Numbered from the stretch's first letter, positions 34,638 through 43,192 are shown. The stretch: 57,663 bases of DNA from Candidatus Abawacabacteria bacterium (GCA_016207805.1 JACQZO010000013.1:1-57663); one strand, 5' to 3'. The notes: generated by a model not told the origin, from the sequence alone. Numbers and translations: made by a program.

Positions 34638-35450
34638 ATGTATCCTATCTTAGTAAGTCTAGGCCCTATTCAATTCTATAGTTTCGGTACTTTATTTGTC
34701 CTTGGCCTGTTACTTTCATGGGTACTTATTCGTTATTTGATCTATTTTTATCGTTTGCAGCCTACGCAATTTTATTATGCTTTGCCTTGGGCAATCGTAG
34801 GGGGATTGGTGGCTGCTAGATTGGGTTTTGTCTTTACTTATACTGATCGTTGGCGTGGGGGATTGTGGGCGGCACTATTTCCTGCTCATTGGTGGTCGGA
34901 ATGGGCAATTTGGGCCGGTATATGGGGAGCTTTGGCAGCATTAGTAATATTCTGGCTCAAACATAATGAACCTGTTTTTTTGTGGCTTGATGTTTTGAGT
35001 ATTGGTATTCAGCCACTATTTCTCTTTTGTAGCTTGGGACTATTTCTGAGTCCAGTTGGTTTAACCGCTGATGCTTTGGGACGTCCCACCACTTTACCCT
35101 GGGGTATTATTGTCGATGCCGTTGATTTACCATTTGCTAATGTACCAGTACATCCCTTACTGCTTTATAATGTGTTTTTTACTTTAATCACTTTTGCGGT
35201 TACTTGGCTTGCCCGGGGCTGGGCCCGGACTTATGTTGGTCGGCTGTTTGTCATGGCTGCTACCGCTTATGGATTTCTTTGGTTATGGCTGGGGGTGGTG
35301 CGTTGGTATTCGCCACGAGCCTTTTTGGGCATGGATGTATTTTGGCTTAATGGCTTTTTGTACTTGCTTATTGCCATTTTCTGTTTGATTTATATTGTGC
35401 GCAAACATGCAATTACTCAAAAGAAGAAACAGATGAAGGCAGGTCTTTAA
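34638..35450 (+). CDS. Prolipoprotein diacylglyceryl transferase-like (Lgt family), divergent
   Basis: 270 residues with about seven hydrophobic helices, as in Lgt, which attaches diacylglycerol to the lipobox Cys. The N-terminal MYPILVSLGPIQFYSFG and the HPLLLYN segment near 173 fit the family. The signature GRxGNFxNxE is replaced by LSPVGLTADALGR, and the position of the essential His in the EWAIWAGIW segment is Trp. It may therefore be an inactive or altered paralogue, although lipoproteins with proper lipoboxes exist in the window. The gene ends four bases inside the convergent exonuclease gene. Confidence 0.72.
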   Translation: MYPILVSLGPIQFYSFGTLFVLGLLLSWVLIRYLIYFYRLQPTQFYYALPWAIVGGLVAARLGFVFTYTDRWRGGLWAALFPAHWWSEWAIWAGIWGALAALVIFWLKHNEPVFLWLDVLSIGIQPLFLFCSLGLFLSPVGLTADALGRPTTLPWGIIVDAVDLPFANVPVHPLLLYNVFFTLITFAVTWLARGWARTYVGRLFVMAATAYGFLWLWLGVVRWYSPRAFLGMDVFWLNGFLYLLIAIFCLIYIVRKHAITQKKKQMKAGL

Positions 35451-36316
35451 AAAAGCGCATCAGGCACATCAAAACGTTTACTTAAACGATGAAATTCTAA
35501 TTCGATGCAAAGTTGATGCATCGCCTTATTGTGAGCGCCGTTGTAAAGTAAGTCGCCAAAAGACAATGCTACGGGAACATCGCGATTAATTGTTGCCAAT
35601 TCTTTGGTAAATAGAGCCTGCTTGCTGAATTGATTGAGTTTTTCTCTTTGAGCAGGCGGGAGCTCATCAAGGTGAAGGTAGATATTCTCTAAGGAGTGCC
35701 AATGTATCAGCAATTGCTTTGCTGTTTTTTCACCAATGCCGGGTACTCCGGGTAAATTATCTGATGGATCTCCTCTGAGCGCTTTGTAATCCAACCATTG
35801 CTCAGGTGTCAGTCCATGTTTCTCTTTTACTTTTTCTGGCGTAAATCGTTCTGCTTTTTTTAATCCTTTAGCGGTACAATAAAAGTTAGTTAAAGGCGAT
35901 ACCAACTGGATAAAGTCATTATCCGAAGAGACAATGAGACTGGCAATACCATGACTTTCCGCTTGTTTGCTAAAAGTACCAATAAGGTCATCTGACTCAT
36001 AACCTGGTATGGCGATTGAAGTTATGCCTAATGCTTGCAGTACACTGAGTAGGCGAGGCAATTGTTCATAGAGTCCTGGTGGTGGCACCATTCTAGTAGC
36101 TTTATATGCTTCATAGCTTTGATGACGAAAAGTTTTTTCAGGGCTATCAAAGGTACATACAATATGCGTGGGCTTGAATTGATCCATGAGGCTAAGCGTA
36201 GCATTGAGGAAGCCAAAGATGGCATTAACCAATTCACCATTGCTAGTGCGCATGGTTTGCGGAAGAGCATGAAAATAGCGATGAAGAAGGGCATTGCCGT
36301 CGATGAGCAGAAGCAT
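35447..36316 (-). CDS. Stand-alone 5'-3' exonuclease (PolA N-terminal domain)
   Basis: 289 residues, corresponding to the FEN-like domain of DNA polymerase I without polymerase domains. LLIDGNALLHRYFHALP at the start, YKATR, YESDDLIGTF, SSDNDFIQLV and the helix-hairpin-helix GVPGIGEKTAK carry the metal and DNA contacts. It removes RNA primers and flaps. The start lies in the hairpin element 36320-36463 that separates it from rpsF. Confidence 0.9.
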   Translation of the reverse strand: MLLLIDGNALLHRYFHALPQTMRTSNGELVNAIFGFLNATLSLMDQFKPTHIVCTFDSPEKTFRHQSYEAYKATRMVPPPGLYEQLPRLLSVLQALGITSIAIPGYESDDLIGTFSKQAESHGIASLIVSSDNDFIQLVSPLTNFYCTAKGLKKAERFTPEKVKEKHGLTPEQWLDYKALRGDPSDNLPGVPGIGEKTAKQLLIHWHSLENIYLHLDELPPAQREKLNQFSKQALFTKELATINRDVPVALSFGDLLYNGAHNKAMHQLCIELEFHRLSKRFDVPDALF

Positions 36317-36319
36317 GGA

Positions 36320-36463
36320 AAATTACAAATTATAGATTACAAATTCTAAATTACAAATAAAGGAAACAAGAAACAAGCTATGGTGAAATTTTCTAACGTA
36401 ATCTCCTACACTAGTGGAACTTCCTGGCTCATTTGTAACTCGTAATTTGTAATTTTGAATTAT
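36320..36463. repeat. Palindromic element with degenerate tandem arms (AATTACAAAT type)
   Basis: Left arm 36321-36358 and right arm 36431-36460 are imperfect inverted copies built from AATTACAAAT and ATTTGTAATT units. They surround a core of about 70 bases. It occupies the divergent region between the exonuclease gene and rpsF, so its right end overlaps the rpsF promoter. Confidence 0.7.
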
Positions 36464-36474
36464 TATGCTATATT
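36447..36474 (+). promoter_or_regulatory. Probable promoter of the rpsF operon
   Basis: TTGTAA at 36447-36452 and an extended -10 (TGC)TATATT at 36469-36474, 16 bases apart, about 60 bases before the rpsF start. Confidence 0.5.
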
Positions 36475-36534
36475 TGCGCCGCTTTTCTTTCCGCTCATTT
36501 TAGTGCGGATTTATAACCATAAGAAAGTAATTAT

Positions 36535-37122
36535 ATGCCAATTAAGAAAAAGAAAGCCGTTTATTCAGAGAAACGTCTCTATGAACTGGTTGCCCTCTTT
36601 CCTGGGGAGCAAACAAAAAGAGATGAAGCCAAATTTGTTGCTACTATCAAGAAACATCTTGAGGATGTAGGGGCAGAAATCCAGCGTTTAGAAAGCTGGG
36701 GAGAGCGTTTACTAACGTATCACATCAAAGGGCATGGTAATGCCTGCTTTGTGTTTAGCCATTTCGTGCTTGATTCTGAGCAAATTGCTCCTCTTACTAA
36801 GGACTTGCGTCTTAGTCCAGAGGTAATCCGCAGTTTAATTACTGTGGTTCCAGCAGACTATAAATTGCCGGAGACAGCTGAATTAGCAAAAGAATTCTTG
36901 GGATTGAATCGTCAGCCATTGGATCCTGAAGAGGCCGAAGTGGTTCGTGAATCTAATGAAAAGAGATCAAATCGTCGTCGTTCCGATAATAATCAACCAC
37001 AATCAGCTCCTGCTGCACCACAGACTAGTAGTCCTGCTGTGGCAAAACCTGCTGCACCTAAAAAACCTGGTGCTGGTTTAGAGCAGCTCGACAAAAAGCT
37101 AGACGAAATATTATCTAAGTAA
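36535..37122 (+). CDS. rpsF: 30S ribosomal protein bS6 with long C-terminal tail
   Basis: 195 residues, against about 100-130 usually. The S6 fold spans about 6-105 (YELVALFPG, then RLLTYHIKGHGNACF). The remaining 80 residues are a low-complexity Asn/Arg, then Pro/Ala/Ser/Gln tail ending in a basic-acidic helix (LEQLDKKLDEILSK). bS6 binds the central domain of 16S rRNA. The order rpsF-ssb-rpsR is the conserved bacterial operon. Confidence 0.93.
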   Translation: MPIKKKKAVYSEKRLYELVALFPGEQTKRDEAKFVATIKKHLEDVGAEIQRLESWGERLLTYHIKGHGNACFVFSHFVLDSEQIAPLTKDLRLSPEVIRSLITVVPADYKLPETAELAKEFLGLNRQPLDPEEAEVVRESNEKRSNRRRSDNNQPQSAPAAPQTSSPAVAKPAAPKKPGAGLEQLDKKLDEILSK

Positions 37123-37139
37123 TAACCTAATATTATTTT

Positions 37140-37592
37140 ATGAGAAGTGTGAATATTGTTATTCTTATGGGTCATCTCACTCGTGATCCTGAATTGCGTA
37201 GAACCGCTAATGGACAACCAGTAGCTACATTTTCTATTGCCACCAATAGAGTGTGGACCACTTCTGCCGGTCAAAGACAAGAGGCAACTGACTTCCATGA
37301 CTTGGTAGCCTGGGGCCGACTTGCAGAAATTTGTTCCCAACAGCTGACTAAAGGTTGCGCTATCCATGTAGTTGGTCGTCTTCATCAGAGAAGTTGGACC
37401 ACACCAGAAGGAGTGAAGAAGCACAAGACAGAAATTGTCATCAATGAGCTTAATATTGTTTTCCGCAAAAATGGTGCTCCTAATGGTGATGCGGAATTGG
37501 AAGGTGTGACTATGTCTACTGAAAATTATGAATCTAGCGAAATAGATTTGGATTCAGTAGAATTGCCAGGCAGTGAAGATCAAAAAGTGTAA
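37140..37592 (+). CDS. ssb: Single-stranded DNA-binding protein
   Basis: 150 residues. The OB fold begins SVNIVILMGHLTRDPELR and includes FHDLVAWGRLAEI, standard SSB features. The C terminus is acidic (SSEIDLDSVELPGSEDQKV) but lacks the usual hydrophobic Asp-Ile-Pro-Phe tip through which partner proteins are recruited. It lies 17 bases after rpsF and 9 before rpsR. Confidence 0.92.
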   Translation: MRSVNIVILMGHLTRDPELRRTANGQPVATFSIATNRVWTTSAGQRQEATDFHDLVAWGRLAEICSQQLTKGCAIHVVGRLHQRSWTTPEGVKKHKTEIVINELNIVFRKNGAPNGDAELEGVTMSTENYESSEIDLDSVELPGSEDQKV

Positions 37593-37601
37593 TTATATTC
37601 T

Positions 37602-37892
37602 ATGCAACAGAAACGTCCTCAATACAACAACAATCAACGTCCTAAGAATAAGTCCAAAAAACGCTGTTACTTTACAGCGCAACATGCCACCTATATTGAC
37701 TATAAAAATATCCGTATTTTAAGCCGTTATATCACCATGTTTGCTCGTATCATGCCTCGTCGTTACACCGGAGTGCATGTGAAGTACCAAGGAATGCTTG
37801 CCCAAGCAATTAAGCGTGCTCGTTTACTTGGCTTGTTGCCTTATACCATGCAGCATCGTCAGTATCCTAAGCATGTAGAGACACAAGAGTAA
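37602..37892 (+). CDS. rpsR: 30S ribosomal protein bS18
   Basis: 96 residues. A basic Asn/Gln-rich N terminus is followed by the S18 core: IDYKNIRILSRYITMFARI and an RRYTGVHVKYQGMLAQAIKRAR block (positions about 50-85). It partners bS6 in the ribosome platform. Its end abuts a palindromic element. Confidence 0.93.
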   Translation: MQQKRPQYNNNQRPKNKSKKRCYFTAQHATYIDYKNIRILSRYITMFARIMPRRYTGVHVKYQGMLAQAIKRARLLGLLPYTMQHRQYPKHVETQE

Positions 37893-38035
37893 TTCTGAAT
37901 GCTGAGTGCTGAATTCAGAATTAACGTTTTGACTGCGGTTTCTTAATTGGACTGTTATGTATTTCTTCTTTTCTAAGAGAAAATGGCGCAGCCAGCTACT
38001 GTCATTCTGCATTCAGAATTCTTAATTCAGAATTC
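37891..38035. repeat. Palindromic element with GAATTCTGAATGCTG-type arms
   Basis: Left arm 37891-37922 and right arm 38004-38035 are imperfect inverted arrays of ATTCTGAAT/ATTCAGAAT units around an 80-base core. It occupies the whole rpsR-trmD gap and ends two bases before the trmD ATG. Confidence 0.72.
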
Positions 38036-38037
38036 AT

Positions 38038-38721
38038 ATGGTCTTTCATATCATCTCATTGTTTCCCCAAATGCTTGCTTCGACGCTCGAGGCGAGCATT
38101 TTGGGTAGAGCACGGAAAAAGGGCTTAGTAAGTTTTCAGTTTTATAATCTCCGTGATTATGGCAAAGGAAAGTATCATCAAGTTGATGATGTTCCTTATG
38201 GTGGAGGAGCTGGTATGGTAATGATGCCTGAACCGCTAGCTGCAGCAATTCAAGAAGTAAAAAGTAAAATTCACAATGCAATTCAGCATTCAGAATTCAG
38301 CATTCAGAATTCTCCTCGCGTTCTTTACCTATCGGCCCAAGGCAAGCGATTTACTCAAAGTAAGGCGGAAAAATTAAGCAAGTTGAGCGATATTGTGTTG
38401 ATTTGTGGTCATTATGAAGGCATCGATCAACGAATTATTGATCTCTATGTGGATGAAGAAATTAGTATTGGCGACTATGTGCTAACAGGAGGAGAGTTGC
38501 CGGCATTGGTTTTGATCGATGCTGTTAGTCGTTTGTTACCAGGTGTCCTGGGATCAGATGAATCTTCTGCTGAAGAGTCCTTTAGCAAGAAGTTAAAACG
38601 CAAAAAAGAATATCCTCATTATACTAGACCAGAGACTTTTGAGGGCTTGCCAGTACCACCTGTTTTATTGTCCGGTCATCATGCAAAGATTGCTCAGTGG
38701 AGAAAAGAAAACTGTAAGTGA
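38038..38721 (+). CDS. trmD: tRNA (guanine-N1)-methyltransferase TrmD with an embedded repeat
   Basis: 227 residues. HIISLFPQML at the start, VDDVPYGGGAGMVMMPEPL near 51-69, CGHYEGIDQR and the SIGDYVLTGGELP block carry the SPOUT knot and the SAM site. It methylates G37 of tRNAs to prevent frameshifting. Between the GMVMM segment and LYLSAQGK lies an insertion (about 79-92) of IHNAIQHSEFSIQN whose DNA is a tandem copy of the flanking element repeat. The frame is preserved and the catalytic motifs are intact. Confidence 0.93.
   Translation: MVFHIISLFPQMLASTLEASILGRARKKGLVSFQFYNLRDYGKGKYHQVDDVPYGGGAGMVMMPEPLAAAIQEVKSKIHNAIQHSEFSIQNSPRVLYLSAQGKRFTQSKAEKLSKLSDIVLICGHYEGIDQRIIDLYVDEEISIGDYVLTGGELPALVLIDAVSRLLPGVLGSDESSAEESFSKKLKRKKEYPHYTRPETFEGLPVPPVLLSGHHAKIAQWRKENCK
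38269..38313. repeat. Tandem repeat inside trmD
   Basis: Units of the ATTCAGCATTCAGAATTC kind, the same as in the arms at 37891-38035 and 38720-38873, occur within trmD in frame. They encode the short extra segment near residues 78-92. The unit length and an uninterrupted frame suggest insertion or expansion tolerated in a loop. Confidence 0.75.
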
Positions 38722-38873
38722 ATTCTGAATGCTGAGTGCTGAATTAGGAATCGATTAGCTGAAGCTTGGCTATGCCGGGGGCGGTGCCGGTCTTTTAATC
38801 TGAGCTCTTTTGCTCAACGCTAGTTGGCTCCTCAGTGTTTATTCCGAATTCTGAATTACGCATTCAGAATTCG
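38720..38873. repeat. Palindromic element after trmD, same arms as before it
   Basis: Left arm 38720-38750 (GAATTCTGAATGCTGAGTGC) and right arm 38841-38873 (ATTCTGAATTACGCATTCAG) flank a GC-richer core of about 90 bases containing a CCGGGGGCGGTGCCGG hairpin. With the element at 37891 it brackets trmD. Confidence 0.7.
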
Positions 38874-38915
38874 TGAAGATTCATTGACAGATTGAGTCTA
38901 TAGGCTAAAAGCCCC

Positions 38916-38946
38916 TTTACAGCCATACGCATTTTCATGCTACAAT
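38916..38946 (+). promoter_or_regulatory. Possible promoter of the glycosyltransferase gene
   Basis: TTTACA at 38916-38921 and TACAAT at 38941-38946, 19 bases apart (slightly long), about 25 bases before the start. Confidence 0.35.
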
Positions 38947-38970
38947 ATATAGTGATGTTGATATTTTCTC

Positions 38971-40251
38971 ATGCGTATCGGTATTGATGCTCGATTATAT
39001 TCCTCTCGTTTTGGTGGCGTTGGTAGATATACTCAAGAGCTTATAGATCACTTGGCTAGGATAGATCAGGAAAATGAATATATTCTGTTCTTCAATGAAG
39101 AAGATTATTCACAGTATCTTGCGCCCAATGCGCGCTTTAGTAAGCGCCGAGTTACTGCTAAAAAAGATACCTTCCAGGAACAAACCTCTTTTGTAAAAGA
39201 CTTACATCGTGAGCAGCTTGATGTAATGCATTTTACCAACCTCGATGTTCCTGTTTTCTACAAAAAACCTTCTATTGTTACTATTCATAATCTCAGTGCT
39301 GTTAAATTTCCTGATCCCAAAAAACAAGGATTTTTTCAGAAAATCCAACAAGGCCAGATGATTAGTAATGTCATTACCAATGCCAGACGAATCATTACTG
39401 TCTCTCAAGTAGTAAAAGAAGATGCGATTAAAATGATTGGTGCTCCGGTAGATCGTATTCGTATTATTCCTAAAGCAATCAGTGAACATTTCCAAAGTGA
39501 GGTATATGATCAAAAGTTAGCAGAAGCTTTGAAAATTAAGCTTGGAATTAAACAGAAATACATTCTTCATGTTGGCTTTTGGCGCAATTACAGTAATTTG
39601 ATCAATTTAATTAAAGCCTACAATCTTTTTCGTAATCGTTATAATAATGACAATCAACTGGTGATAGTAGGAAAGCCCAACGATGATGAAGATGCGGTAC
39701 GCCAAGTGGTTACTGAGTTGGGACTTGGTGATCATGTGATTTTGGCCGGCTTTGTCGACGATAGAGATTTGCCCTTACTGTATCGTGAAGCGCATATGTA
39801 TGTGCACGCGGTACTAGAAGACGGTTTCGGTACCTCCGTGCTTGAAGCTATGGCCAGCAAAGTACCAGTAGCTTGTGCTATGAGTGGCGCTTTGAGTGAG
39901 ACCATTGGCCCAGAAAATGCGGTATATTTTGAAGCACAAGATATCACTAATTTAGCCGAGGCTCTTCATTTGGTATTTGATGATGAAGCCACTCGTAAGA
40001 AACTGCAGCAAAGAGGGGTGGAGCAAGTACAAAAATACAGCTGGACAGACACTGCTGAGAAAACTATGGCGGTATATCGGGAAGTCGCTCAAGAGCTTGG
40101 TATTGTTAGTAACAGTATGGCTCCAGTTGGTTTGACTGGTATGGCTACATCAGCTTTAGGCTCTATGACTAAAATGGTTCAAGATAAGGCGCAGGCTTTG
40201 GGTGACCAGGGTAAAAACATGGTTAAGAATGTAGGCGAAAAGTTGAAGTAA
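38971..40251 (+). CDS. GT4-family glycosyltransferase
   Basis: 426 residues, GT-B fold. The N-terminal domain begins RIGIDARLYSSRFGGVGRYT, and the C-terminal donor domain has the EDGFGTSVLEAMASKVPVA motif near 292 with the Glu-x7-Glu pair. It probably transfers a sugar from a nucleotide sugar to a lipid or polysaccharide. The last 45 residues after the core are an amphipathic Met/Lys/Ala tail not expected in the family. It is followed within two bases by the DUF721 gene. Confidence 0.88.
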   Translation: MRIGIDARLYSSRFGGVGRYTQELIDHLARIDQENEYILFFNEEDYSQYLAPNARFSKRRVTAKKDTFQEQTSFVKDLHREQLDVMHFTNLDVPVFYKKPSIVTIHNLSAVKFPDPKKQGFFQKIQQGQMISNVITNARRIITVSQVVKEDAIKMIGAPVDRIRIIPKAISEHFQSEVYDQKLAEALKIKLGIKQKYILHVGFWRNYSNLINLIKAYNLFRNRYNNDNQLVIVGKPNDDEDAVRQVVTELGLGDHVILAGFVDDRDLPLLYREAHMYVHAVLEDGFGTSVLEAMASKVPVACAMSGALSETIGPENAVYFEAQDITNLAEALHLVFDDEATRKKLQQRGVEQVQKYSWTDTAEKTMAVYREVAQELGIVSNSMAPVGLTGMATSALGSMTKMVQDKAQALGDQGKNMVKNVGEKLK

Positions 40252-40253
40252 GT

Positions 40254-40580
40254 ATGCTGAGACGTTTAGTAGACTTATTACCCAAGAAGCTAGCAAAGCA
40301 TGGGCTTACTCGGCCAGTTTTGGCTGCCCAGATAGTAGAATCTTGGGATACTATTGTTGAAAATGTCTGTCCAAAAGCAAAAGGGAAGTGTCAAGCTATC
40401 AGTTTTAATAGCAAAAATACTCTGATTGTTCGTTGTGAGCACTCTGCATTAGCTCATGAATTAGCCCTTTGTGAACAATCTATTTTAGCTCATTACCAAA
40501 AGTTATTTCCTGCTACTACTTTGCAGCTTCGTTTTCAGTCGGGAACGGTAAACCGAGCAGCTCATATGCCTTCGCCGTAG
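40254..40580 (+). CDS. DUF721 (DciA-like) protein
   Basis: 108 residues. The DUF721 layout is IVESWDTIVENVCPKAKGKCQ and LIVRCEHSALAHELAL near 60-75. DciA loads the replicative helicase in bacteria lacking DnaC, and that function is inferred. The last 65 bases overlap the convergent ruvB, so the C terminus NRAAHMPSP is encoded antisense to the end of ruvB and may be a recent extension. Confidence 0.75.
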   Translation: MLRRLVDLLPKKLAKHGLTRPVLAAQIVESWDTIVENVCPKAKGKCQAISFNSKNTLIVRCEHSALAHELALCEQSILAHYQKLFPATTLQLRFQSGTVNRAAHMPSP

Positions 40581-41544
40581 GTTTTCGACCTTGAGGAGTT
40601 CTTTCGATGAAGGCTTCTTGAATTAAATATGGTTCATACACATTCAAGATGGTTTCTTCAGTCTCATGACAGGCTGATGCTAGAGTTTTGACCCCAATCG
40701 GCCGACCATAAAACTTTTCTATCATTACGGTAAGCAACATCACATCATTATGGTCGAGCCCCTGAGCATTGATACCTAATTTGCTGAGACAAGAACTGAC
40801 AAAGGTTAGATCAATATCAGAACGATCGGCCATATTGGCAAAATCGCGCACTCGTTTTAGCAGCCGATTAGCTATTCTAGGTGTGCCTCGAGCACTTTGA
40901 GCCAAAACTTTTGCTGCCTCAGGCACAATAGTTATTTGTAGCAAAGAAGCGGTTCTCTGCACAATTTGAGTAAGTTCAGGAATAGTATAAAACTGTAAAC
41001 GAAAGGTTTCACCAAAACGGTGGCGAAGGGGAGCGGAAAGATCGCCATTGCGAGTAGTGGCACCAATTAAGGTGAAAGGAGGCAAAGGGAATGAGACAGC
41101 TTCACTGGCCTGGCCCTTACCCACCATGATATCTAAACGAAAATCCTCCATGGCAGTATAGAGCATTTCTTCCAAGGGTAGTTTGAGACGGTGAATTTCA
41201 TCAATAAAAATCACACTATAGGGCTTGATGGTACTCAGCAGACTAATAATATCAGATGGTTTTTGTAGGGCTGTTCCTGCACTGGTAACAATATCGACAT
41301 CTAATTCTCGAGCAATCACCATGGCTAAAGTTGTCTTTCCCAATCCCGGTGGGCCAAAAAGCAAGAGATGATCTAAAGCTTCTTTTCTTTTTTTTGAAGC
41401 TTGAATAAATACGGAGAGATTTTCTTTGATGGCACTTTGACCAATATATTCTTGTAAATATTGAGGACGCAAAGTCAGTTCCCAAGATTCCTCAGGGGCA
41501 ACGGCATCATTCTGTAATTGTTTAGCGGCTGTTTTTTTGCGCAT
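40516..41544 (-). CDS. ruvB: Holliday junction branch-migration helicase RuvB
   Basis: 342 residues, normal length. WELTLRPQYLQEYIGQ, Walker A GPPGLGKTTLA, Walker B IFIDEIHRL, GATTRNGDLSAPLRHRF and the winged-helix end VYEPYLIQEAFIERTPQGR. AAA+ motor partner of RuvA. The start overlaps the ruvA stop by 23 bases. ruvC is not in the window. Confidence 0.95.
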   Translation of the reverse strand: MRKKTAAKQLQNDAVAPEESWELTLRPQYLQEYIGQSAIKENLSVFIQASKKRKEALDHLLLFGPPGLGKTTLAMVIARELDVDIVTSAGTALQKPSDIISLLSTIKPYSVIFIDEIHRLKLPLEEMLYTAMEDFRLDIMVGKGQASEAVSFPLPPFTLIGATTRNGDLSAPLRHRFGETFRLQFYTIPELTQIVQRTASLLQITIVPEAAKVLAQSARGTPRIANRLLKRVRDFANMADRSDIDLTFVSSCLSKLGINAQGLDHNDVMLLTVMIEKFYGRPIGVKTLASACHETEETILNVYEPYLIQEAFIERTPQGRKPTAKAYELLGLPFPTENEAAK

Positions 41545-42085
41545 GAGATTTGAGAGCTAGTGAAACTAATTGTCCTGCAGTCGCATTTTTAGGCGGATCA
41601 GCTAATAAATTCCGAATGTAATCTTCTTTAAATCCTAACTCAATCAAGGTTTGTACTGCTTCTTGAAAAGGTGTTGCTGGTCGTAGACTAGTGGGGACAA
41701 AAGGTTTCTCTACTAACTCAATCAAAAGTTTAAGGGCCGTTTTTTTGCCTATGCCAGAAACACTTTCAAAGAATTCTTTATTTTGATCGACAATCGCTTT
41801 TTCTAAAGCGTGGATGTCTTTACTAATAATTTGCAAACCTGTTTTGGGACCGATGCCAGAAATACTAATTAATTTCATGAACCACTGTTTTTCTACTCTG
41901 GTCTGAAAACCAAAAAGTTGGTAATGATCCTGGGTGAGGTGAGGATAGACAAAAAGCGTAATTGATTGTTCTGCTAAATAGCTATAATTATGTGGTACTG
42001 CTATCTCATAGCCCACAGTATTGGCTACTACTAAATAGGTATTCTGCTGGATATCGACAATAGTGCCGGAAATATAATGAATCAT
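41522..42085 (-). CDS. ruvA: Holliday junction-binding protein RuvA
   Basis: 187 residues. OB-fold start MIHYISGTIVDI, helix-hairpin-helix motifs ISGIGPKTGLQII and VSGIGKKTALKLL, and the C-terminal domain III (VQTLIELGFKEDYIRNLL) that binds RuvB. Overlap with ruvB is consistent with translational coupling. Confidence 0.93.
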   Translation of the reverse strand: MIHYISGTIVDIQQNTYLVVANTVGYEIAVPHNYSYLAEQSITLFVYPHLTQDHYQLFGFQTRVEKQWFMKLISISGIGPKTGLQIISKDIHALEKAIVDQNKEFFESVSGIGKKTALKLLIELVEKPFVPTSLRPATPFQEAVQTLIELGFKEDYIRNLLADPPKNATAGQLVSLALKSHAQKNSR

Positions 42086-42174
42086 AGTGGCAAGTTCTGT
42101 GTTACTATACCATCTTGCGGAGGGAGAGAAAATGTTGTAATTCTAGCGGTGTCCTTGCCCAATAACCTGTTTTT

Positions 42175-42585
42175 ATGAATTTTTCTCAATTTTTTTCGTT
42201 AAGCTACTGGTTTGAAACTACCCCGATCGGTGATTTTCGCTATCTTGATTTACTAACTTGGGTATTAATTGCTCTTTTTGTTCTGGCAATTGTGATTCAG
42301 TTAGGGAGTCGTTTTGTTGCTATGCATCCAGTACTTCGTCGCTTTATTCGCCGCTTGCCCGGAGGTCTTTATATTACCAGTATTATCGGCGGCTTTTTAG
42401 TATTTGCTCGTTTTCAGCGAGCTCCCTATATCGGCATGCGCATTTGGATGCTCCTAACTTTTGTCATTTTTGCCGCTTGGCTGATCACATTGCTGGTCAA
42501 ATTTACTATGAATTATCAAAGAGAAATGGGCGCTTTTGCTAAGAGAAAGGAAAACAAGAAGAAAAAGCGCAAACTAAAAAGTTAA
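42175..42585 (+). CDS. Small membrane protein with basic tail
   Basis: 136 residues, unrecognised. Three likely membrane helices (about 23-43, 65-78, 88-107) and a strongly basic cytoplasmic tail (MGAFAKRKENKKKKRKLKS) that could sit next to the membrane or RNA. It is transcribed divergently from ruvA and converges on yqeY. Confidence 0.6.
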   Translation: MNFSQFFSLSYWFETTPIGDFRYLDLLTWVLIALFVLAIVIQLGSRFVAMHPVLRRFIRRLPGGLYITSIIGGFLVFARFQRAPYIGMRIWMLLTFVIFAAWLITLLVKFTMNYQREMGAFAKRKENKKKKRKLKS

Positions 42586-42596
42586 ACTTGAAATTA

Positions 42597-42747
42597 AGTC
42601 AGAAGGCAGAGGTCAGGAGGCAGAAGTAGCCGCTCAGGGAGCTATAGAAAGGGTATAGAGGTGCGTACACTTACTATATAGTTTTAACTTACGTCCCAAG
42701 CTCTAGTGTTCCTAAATTCTGACTTCTGCCATCTGCCATCTGCCTTC
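42597..42747. repeat. Palindromic element with AGAAGGCAGAAG-type arms
   Basis: Left arm 42597-42627 (GTCAGAAGGCAGAGGTCAGG) and right arm 42717-42747 (GACTTCTGCCATCTGCCATC) are imperfect inverted copies. They surround a core of about 90 bases lying between two convergent genes. The same arm unit recurs at 50271-50439. Confidence 0.72.
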
Positions 42748-43192
42748 ATGCTAAAATAGATTCCACCGCCTGTTTAACAGTATTGCCATCAGCATCACTA
42801 CCGACTGCCTTCATCGCAATACCCATAGCTCGGCCGAAGTCTTTTTTTTCTGTGATATTTTGTTCTGCTAAAGCTAATTTTACCTTTTCTACTACTTGCT
42901 CAAGAGACATTTGTGCTGGTAAATAGCTTTGAATAATAGCAATTTCTTTGGCTTCAATTGCTGCCAAATCTTGTCGGCCAGCACCGGTGTATTGAGCGTG
43001 GGAATCTTGACGTTTTTTCAATTCTTTTCGCAGTATGGCAGTTACGTCACTGTCAGCCAATTCTTTGCCGCTATCTACCTCTACTTGCTTGATGCTAGCG
43101 GTGAGTAATCGTAGGGCATTTACCTTTTCACTTTCGCCCGCTTTCATAGCAGTGATAATTGCATCTTGAAGACTTTTTTTGAGTTGAGACAT
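42746..43192 (-). CDS. GatB/YqeY-domain protein
   Basis: 148 residues, a complete YqeY protein: ALRLLTASIKQVEVD, VTAILRKELKKRQDS, YLPAQMSLEQVVEKV and the final DFGRAMGIAMKAVGSDADG block. The YqeY domain is the tRNA-binding tail of GatB amidotransferase; free-standing copies are of uncertain role, perhaps tRNA binding. Confidence 0.9.
   Translation of the reverse strand: MSQLKKSLQDAIITAMKAGESEKVNALRLLTASIKQVEVDSGKELADSDVTAILRKELKKRQDSHAQYTGAGRQDLAAIEAKEIAIIQSYLPAQMSLEQVVEKVKLALAEQNITEKKDFGRAMGIAMKAVGSDADGNTVKQAVESILA

Noticed and set aside
36028..36349. Frames antisense to the exonuclease gene
   Set aside because: Lie fully within the strongly supported exonuclease gene on the opposite strand and show no family motif.
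37891..38873. Elements around trmD as a composite transposon
   Set aside because: The arms are imperfect palindromes each side with unrelated cores, there is no transposase and the gene order is the standard ribosomal neighbourhood.
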